Assembly: GCA_028023455.1 (NCBI GenBank) | Contig: JAQFVV010000157.1 | Coordinates: 248,001-312,000, forward strand | Source: Epiperipatus broadwayi | Lineage: Eukaryota > Onychophora > Udeonychophora > Euonychophora > Peripatidae | Length of the DNA stretch: 64,000 nt | Direction: 5' to 3' | Shown here: positions 58,741 through 64,000 of the stretch, one piece after another | Position numbering within the stretch: the stretch's first letter is position 1 | How the letters are laid out: each line of letters opens with the position of its first letter | Notes under the pieces: generated by a model | Told to the model about the DNA's origin: nothing | The model's input: only the letters and a program-made list of their open reading frames with translations | The model's database searches: none | Translations under genes and position numbers: made by a program

Positions 58741-60639
58741 TGCTTATGTTAGGTCTCTCCAATTAAAGACATTTACTCATGGAAAAAATATTTCTATATA
58801 CATTATTTGTAAATAACTTTAATTAAATCTTCACTGAACCAAATATTTGAAACTTTTATTTAATTAAATATGATGGAATTTAAAGTTTCAGTTAAAACAA
58901 GTTAAACGTTTCAAGATTCTAATTCTGAAATAAAATCTCTTTTAAGAATAACGTTTTGGCAAGTCAAAATTATTGCTTATTTAAAATAAATATTAATATG
59001 TTTATTTAAAGATTGCATATATGATCAAATTTATTTTTAACAAGACTAATTACCCGAGATTTAAAAAAATAATTACACATTTAAAAAAAGGTTAATGTTT
59101 ATTTTCAAAAAATAACATAACTGAAAATATGAAATTAATATAAAATTGTTGTTTTAAGAACTTTAGTCTCATAATAAAAACTATAGTCTCAATACTAAGT
59201 AATTTTGGATCTATATAAATATCATGTACAATATTATATAATAAAACAAAATACTAGAATTTAACATTTCAATTGTAATATATCAATACACTATGTAATA
59301 AATAAAATAACATCTGTAATTAACTTATAACATGATTGCCATTTCCAATAGCATTTATGACTAATATTTATTTATGTGTTGGTATACTGGAAAATGCAAA
59401 GTTAAATCCAATATTTTATTTGTCTAATAATAAATTAGAGCATTTAAGTAGAAATTTTTGAACTAAACTTTTAAGGGATATTTGCACAGTAGTTTCATTT
59501 TTTTTTTTTTGCCAAATGCACTTTCATTACGTCACAATTGTATTATTGTTATGGTGTGAAAACTTTAAAAGTGTACTTGGTAAGAAATTTAAGCTTCTAT
59601 TAAGTATATAATCAAAGTTTGTTTTCAGGGAATCTCGCTTTAAATATATACATCTGCTGATCTTCAATCGAAAAATGAATATAAATGTGGTGCTCAATAA
59701 TTTACTTTGATGCACAAATAGCACGTGACCTTGTGAAAACTGAAATAAATAGAATTTTTTTTTTCTTTTTTATCATTATAAAGTCTCATTTTCCTTCCCA
59801 TTGTAAAAATTTAGATAGAATGAATGAAAAACTATTCACATAAAACGTAATAATAATAACTTTTAAAATTGATTTTAAAAATGTAACTGTTTCTACGAAT
59901 AGCTCAAAAATATTAGCCTGGGTTACGGGTCTAATCATTCCAAAATGATTGATAGCATTCTTAAAATATTTTATTAACATTTTTAGAAAAAAAATGTTTA
60001 AAATTTTGATAGAAAAAAAATATTTATGAGAGGCTGAGAAATGTGATTTTATTTTTTGTATAGAATATTGGATTACACATTGTCATCTTCAAAGAAAAAA
60101 AAAGAATTTTTAAAATTATAATAATATATATTTTTAACAATATGCATTTTCGATAAAATATCACAATTTATAGTTTAATTCAAAGATTTTTTTAAATTTT
60201 TATCTTTGCTATTTTTTAAACTTCATTTATTATTAATAATTATCAGTTCATTTTAAATTTTATTCGCTTGCAAAAAAGATTTTTAATTTAGTGAAAATTT
60301 GATGTTATTTCAAATTAGAATTTTAAGTTTACATGCAAGCACACACATATATGTAAAATCATTATCAGCACTTTCAACTGTTATCAGTTCATTTGAAAAT
60401 CGTTTTTGGACATTTTTTTAATACATCTCAAGTATTGAATGAGACATGGACAATCAACAGAAGAACAATACTAAGTCTAATAAAAACAATAATTTATGAT
60501 CAATTGCTCAGAAAATCATATAGCATACAGACAATAAAATGGTATTCTATTCAGTTATCAAAATTGAGAGTTTTCTGAGTTTCCTCAATCGTCCCACAAA
60601 CATTAGTTTTTATTCAATCCCACTACTATTAGTACACAA
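58741..60639. other. AT-rich non-coding stretch
   Basis: No gene recognised. A TTACGTCACAATT phrase at about 59528 is shared with 19808 but has no other context. Confidence 0.35.
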
Positions 60640-60870
60640 AGTTAATGCAAAACTGAAGATAACGAAATATGAAAGAATTAACAAAATGAAATTGTACACA
60701 TAATATATGCATGAAGAAACAAACAGTTATCATTAATGTTATTGAGAGAATTGAAATATTGAAAATTTAACTGGGCTAAAAAGATGGCAATGTATTGACA
60801 TCTGAAATCCTAGATTAGATCCTAAAATTTTTTTTAAAGAACTAGAAAAATAAAGACCTGTGTTTTTGTT
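60640..60870 (+). mobile_element. RTE-like LINE tail scrap
   Basis: GTTATTGAGAGAATTGAAAT, then AAGATGGCAATG, then AATCCTAGATTAGATCCTAA follow the order of the LINE tails at 58500-58620 and 6440-6500. Heavily decayed. Confidence 0.4.
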
Positions 60871-60967
60871 TTTATTTCATAGCTCGTTCAACATTTTTGC
60901 AATCCTGAAGCACCATTCATTCAAACAATTACATTATCTACCAAATACAATAACTTAAGTAAGCTAA

Positions 60968-61490
60968 TATATAGGGTAAATGAGCACATACTTTCACATG
61001 ACCCACCACTCTCCCCTCTATCTCATAACACTGATATACTTGAAAACATATATTTCAAAAAGATAAATAATCACCAACATATGTATTTCATGCTAAACCA
61101 GCAATCATCAATTGGTCCAGATTACCATATGTACACATATATGCTATAAGTGCTCAAATATATATTAAGATAGCCAATCTTTATACTTTAATGGACAGGC
61201 TTCAATTTATTCTACACTCCAACTCTTCAACCGTCCATCCAAGGAAAATCTAATGATGGAATGCTCAAAGGCCACCCTGAGGCTGAGATTCTTGTCACAT
61301 CCATGTTGACCTAAGGTCAATCTGACCCCTCATGTACAGGATATAATCCATATAATATATACAAGGGATGGACAGACATCTCTACTATGTAATAACTGAA
61401 ACACAGACTTATTATATACCTGTGTCTTTATATGTAATATATAGGCTATATAAGCACAGACTTTCACATGACTCACCACTCTCTAAAAAA
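60968..61490 (-). mobile_element. hammerhead repeat (retrozyme-like), R5, partial tandem
   Basis: ACTTTCACATGACCCACCAC at about 60990 recurs as ACTTTCACATGACTCACCAC at about 61460, exactly 470 bases on, with flanking TATATAGG..AAATGAGCACA blocks. One complete unit is thus followed by the start of a second. The unit includes the hammerhead at 61067-61125, a TTTAATGGACAGGCTTCAAT block and a longer body (CCACCCTGAGGCTGAG) not kept in R3 or R4. Head-to-tail units are the signature of retrozymes, whose RNA is cut to unit length by the ribozyme. Confidence 0.7.
61067..61125 (-). ncRNA. type-I hammerhead motif (copy 5, mutated)
   Basis: Minus strand: GUAAUC, UGGA, CCAA, UUGAUGA, UUGCU/AGCAU, GAAA, UACAUAU, G, UUGG-U-GAUUAU. 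C3 is U and the cleavage-site base is G, which is not tolerated. Therefore inactive, although the fold is kept. Confidence 0.65.
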
Positions 61491-61799
61491 ATAAATTGTA
61501 TTTACTATGTTACCAATTTAAATGTGTTTGTTTTTTTATAAAATAACAATAAAATACATTGCAAAGATAAGATCATTCTGCTGTTCATTCTTATTGACAT
61601 TAATCTTTTTATTAAGATACCAGAATGTTTCAAAGTTTTAATTACAAAAAAACTAACTATAGACAAATGGCTTTTAATCATCTATGAGTGTAAATATAAA
61701 TTAACAAATTGAATGTATTCTGCTGCTCCATATTTTTTTTAAGATTAGCATATGGCATTTTGTGATATAATGATCTACTGATATTTGGTTATCCTGGCT
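61491..61799. other. AT-rich stretch, nothing recognised
   Basis: No gene or repeat supported. Confidence 0.4.
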
Positions 61800-62280
61800 T
61801 CAAAATTCTCTATAGGCAATTTGTAATGATCTTAACAAAATATGTATGCAAAATTGATATGTTTACAATTTATATTATAATAGTTTTTACTTTTCTCAAA
61901 TTTTAATTTCCATGGGATAATTCCATTCTTACTATTAAATAAATATTATTTAAACATTTCCAATAATTTTTTAATTCTTCATCTGCTTATTTTAAAAAAT
62001 ACTCACTTATGTTATTATTTTCTAAGATTTTTCTGTTTATCTTAGATTTAATTATAAGTCTTATCTCTTCAGTTATAATATATGCTTCAAATAATGTTAT
62101 TATATAAACTCCTCTGTTTTTTATTGTTATATGGATTTTATAAGAATTCTTCTATACATTTCATTAAGTCATTTTTATTTATAGTAACCATTCTACCATA
62201 ATTTTAGCTACTGAGATAATTTTTTTCAGAATCTTTGAAACTTTCATTTGTAAATAAAAATAAATTAAAATAAAATAAAA
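61800..62280 (-). mobile_element. RTE-like LINE fragment (region before and at RT start)
   Basis: Plus-strand blocks TTTGTAATGATCTTAACAAA, then AGATTTAATTATAAGTCTTA-T-CTCTTCA, then TTCATTAAGTCATTT follow the same order as 33290-33700 of the better copy (GTTGTAATTATCTTAGTAAA; TAAATTTAATTGCATGTCTC; TTCATGATGTCATTT). No intact frame. Confidence 0.5.
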
Positions 62281-62365
62281 TAACATTTCTTTCAAGTTTA
62301 CAAATATAATTCCAGAATTGCATTCTTCTAAATGAATTGTTTTTAACTACTTTCTTATTTATTCT

Positions 62366-62450
62366 TTTCTATGTCAAAGCATCAGCAGCGAAGTGAACCC
62401 AGGACAACTGCATTAATTTAGTGCAATAATCTATTAACCATAGTTACAAA
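62366..62450 (-). mobile_element. worn tRNA-derived SINE
   Basis: In minus orientation the B-box side reads CCTGGGTTCACTTCGC and the end reads TGCTTTGACATAG, as in the other SINEs. The A-box half is scrambled (GGTTAATAGATTATTGCACT). Confidence 0.5.
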
Positions 62451-62689
62451 AGAGATTGTAATAGTGGTTTTTGATCTCTTATTAATGTGGCTGATTAATA
62501 ACTTAAATAATAAAATAAATCATATGAAAAATGTTAATGTATAGTGGAAGTATGGAAATTCTGGAATGTATTAAATAAATTATGATGAAATCCATGCAAA
62601 TTTAATTACAAGAAATAAACAACTCACCTATTAACAAAATTATTCAAAAACTGATCTTAATTACATTTCTAAATCAAGAAAGAGAGTAG

Positions 62690-62892
62690 CAAACTTTCCA
62701 TACAGTAGTACCACCCAATGCAAGCCTTAGTAATCAATGGATGCTCCTCACTGATGAAAGCCACAAGCTAGAAACTAGTCTGGAAATATTGGATGAGTAG
62801 GTACAAGATAGGGATTTTATGCACAAACCTTTTTGCATCCATTGATTACTAAGACTGGCACTGGGTGGCACTACTGTATGGAGATAAGTTTT
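62690..62892. repeat. hairpin element H1, copy 3
   Basis: 62691-62744 and 62835-62891 are reverse complements over ~55 bases (TCCATACAGTAGTACCACCC, then TAGTAATCAATGGATGC). The interior (AGAAACTAGTCTGGAAATAT) matches 52890. Stem-loop, non-coding. Confidence 0.75.
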
Positions 62893-63110
62893 TTATCTTA
62901 AAATTTGTTTCATTTGAGAGCATTAATATTTATTAATATTAATTATTATTGTGTATGAAAGTGTAATTAGTGATTAAGAGTATTTGAAAGATTGAAAATT
63001 GTGTTTTTTATTTGTTTTAATTTGTTATTAAAAGTTTTTTTTTAATTTAAAAACACTTATTTACTTTTAAGAAAAAATATAACGTTCTAAAAATATGTAA
63101 AATAAAGAAT

Positions 63111-64000
63111 ATGGATTGCATTTGTATTTCACAATGTATATATAATCGGAAAAAAAAATTTAGGCATGCTCTGGTAGAATGTACTATATGTGATACTATA
63201 TGTGATGAGGTTTATCACTTGAAATGTTTAAATAAGACTAGGATGGATGTAATAGGTTTATGGTAAAAGTGATAAAAGAGGCGAGAAAGTGGTTTTTAAG
63301 TGTAGATAGTCTAAAGAGAAAGACAGTGGAAAGTGTTAAGGAAGATAGGATAGAGTATGGTTTTATTGGAGGGTCAGGAAATATGGGTGGAGAAAATAAT
63401 AGCACAATGGAGATGATTAGCCAAAGAATAAATAAGATAGAGGAAGAAGTGAAGGATATAGAAATAAAATTAAAATCATTAGAGATAAAATGTGAGGAGA
63501 TAAAGGATTTATTGAGTAGGAATGATAAGGAAAAAATAGATAAGGAGGATGTTATGGATGAAGTAGAGAAAGTAGATTATGAAACAGTATTGATAGGAGA
63601 TTCACTAATTAGAGAATGTGGGAATATAATTGCAAGAGAAAATAGAAGTAGGTATGTAAGAGTATGTTTGCCTGGAGCTAGAATTAGGGATGTAGCAGAT
63701 AAAGTAAAAAAGTAAGGTAGTAGAGATGTGTATGTGATGGTGGGGACTAATAATTTATCAGAATCATCAGAGAGAATAATGGATGAGTATGTATAATTGA
63801 TTAGGAATTTGACTATGATTAAAGGAAGAGTAGGGGTAGTTGGATTATTACCAAGATTTGACAAGAGGTATTTGTTAGATAGGATGTGTTCTATAAATAA
63901 GAGATTGAAAAAATTGTGAGAGAAATAATGTTATATTTGTGGATGTGTGGGGTTGTTTTATTGGAAAGAGGAAGTTATATAGTAAAGATGGGGTGCATTT
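63111..64000 (+). mobile_element. CR1-type LINE ORF1 relic: PHD finger, coiled coil, SGNH esterase
   Basis: Frame 63111-63260 reads C-I-C, C-T-I-C-D-T-I-C-D-E-V-Y-H-L-K-C, and ends in W, a PHD-like zinc finger (Cys pairs, H-x2-C, W). A frameshift leads into 63260-63715, which holds a Lys/Glu-rich coiled coil (I-N-K-I-E-E-E-V-K). Then follow esterase block I (V-L-I-G-D-S-L-I-R), block II (C-L-P-G-A-R-I-R-D-V) and, after a stop at 63713, block III (V-M-V-G-T-N-N-L). The window ends on block V (K-D-G-V-H-F). Ser, Gly, Asn, Asp and His of the SGNH set are all still visible. PHD plus esterase in ORF1 is characteristic of CR1-type LINEs, where it acts in the RNP. At least two stops and two frameshifts make it a pseudogene. 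The RT ORF would lie beyond the window. Confidence 0.75.

Overview
The window is non-protein-dense eukaryotic DNA, strongly A+T-rich throughout (about three quarters A+T by eye). It has no operons, no ribosome-binding sites and no convincing complete cellular gene. Penelope-like elements with GIY-YIG endonucleases, RTE- and CR1-type LINEs, tRNA-derived SINEs with target-site duplications, foldback/MITE-like repeats and hammerhead-ribozyme repeats all point to an invertebrate animal. I cannot name the species from sequence alone. Almost every open frame is a retroelement relic or a by-product of low-complexity DNA. The only hint of a host gene is a pair of exon-like frames on the minus strand (39480-39722 and 38407-38610).

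Layout. 1-500: 3' end of a Penelope-like element (PLE-A). 1157-1690: inverted repeat with one hammerhead-ribozyme motif per arm. 2154-4740: two SINEs and a foldback element. 4920-6680: decayed RTE-like LINE. 6748-7400: foldback element split by a SINE. 8893-9000: SINE. 9633-12723: two ~1-kb direct repeats with TATA boxes around a non-coding centre, resembling a non-autonomous LTR retrotransposon. 14530-15116: 5'-truncated LINE with an intact target-site duplication. 16930-18919: two Penelope relics facing away from each other, then a TA tract. 23690-24170: another PLE-A 3' end. 24216-31400: an old repeat pair, a foldback, a LINE 3' end and a ~187-bp hairpin. 32743-38010: two minus-strand RTE-like LINE copies, one broken by a foldback and by a 547-bp (TTA)n array. 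41793-44396: a large palindrome of two Penelope (PLE-B) copies diverging from a centre where the reverse-transcriptase motifs are tandemly multiplied. 44400-50200: mostly featureless, with a degenerate satellite and two SINEs. 50636-53352: two more hammerhead repeats beside a foldback. 54600-64000: fragments, a perfect 62-bp palindrome, a fifth hammerhead repeat in partial tandem, and a CR1-type ORF1 relic with PHD-finger and SGNH-esterase blocks cut by the window end.

Working together. The most interesting theme is co-residence of Penelope-like elements with short, non-coding repeats of a few hundred bases carrying 59-nt type-I hammerhead motifs, i.e. animal retrozyme-like elements. Five motifs share one layout: a two-part stem I, a CUGANGA core, a 5-bp stem II, GAAA, a very short stem III and a UA cleavage dinucleotide. 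At least two keep every core residue. The tails of the Penelope copies carry hammerhead-like hairpins too. This fits the published idea that Penelope machinery mobilises retrozymes, but that link is inference here. LINE reverse transcriptases would be the expected mobilisers of the SINEs.
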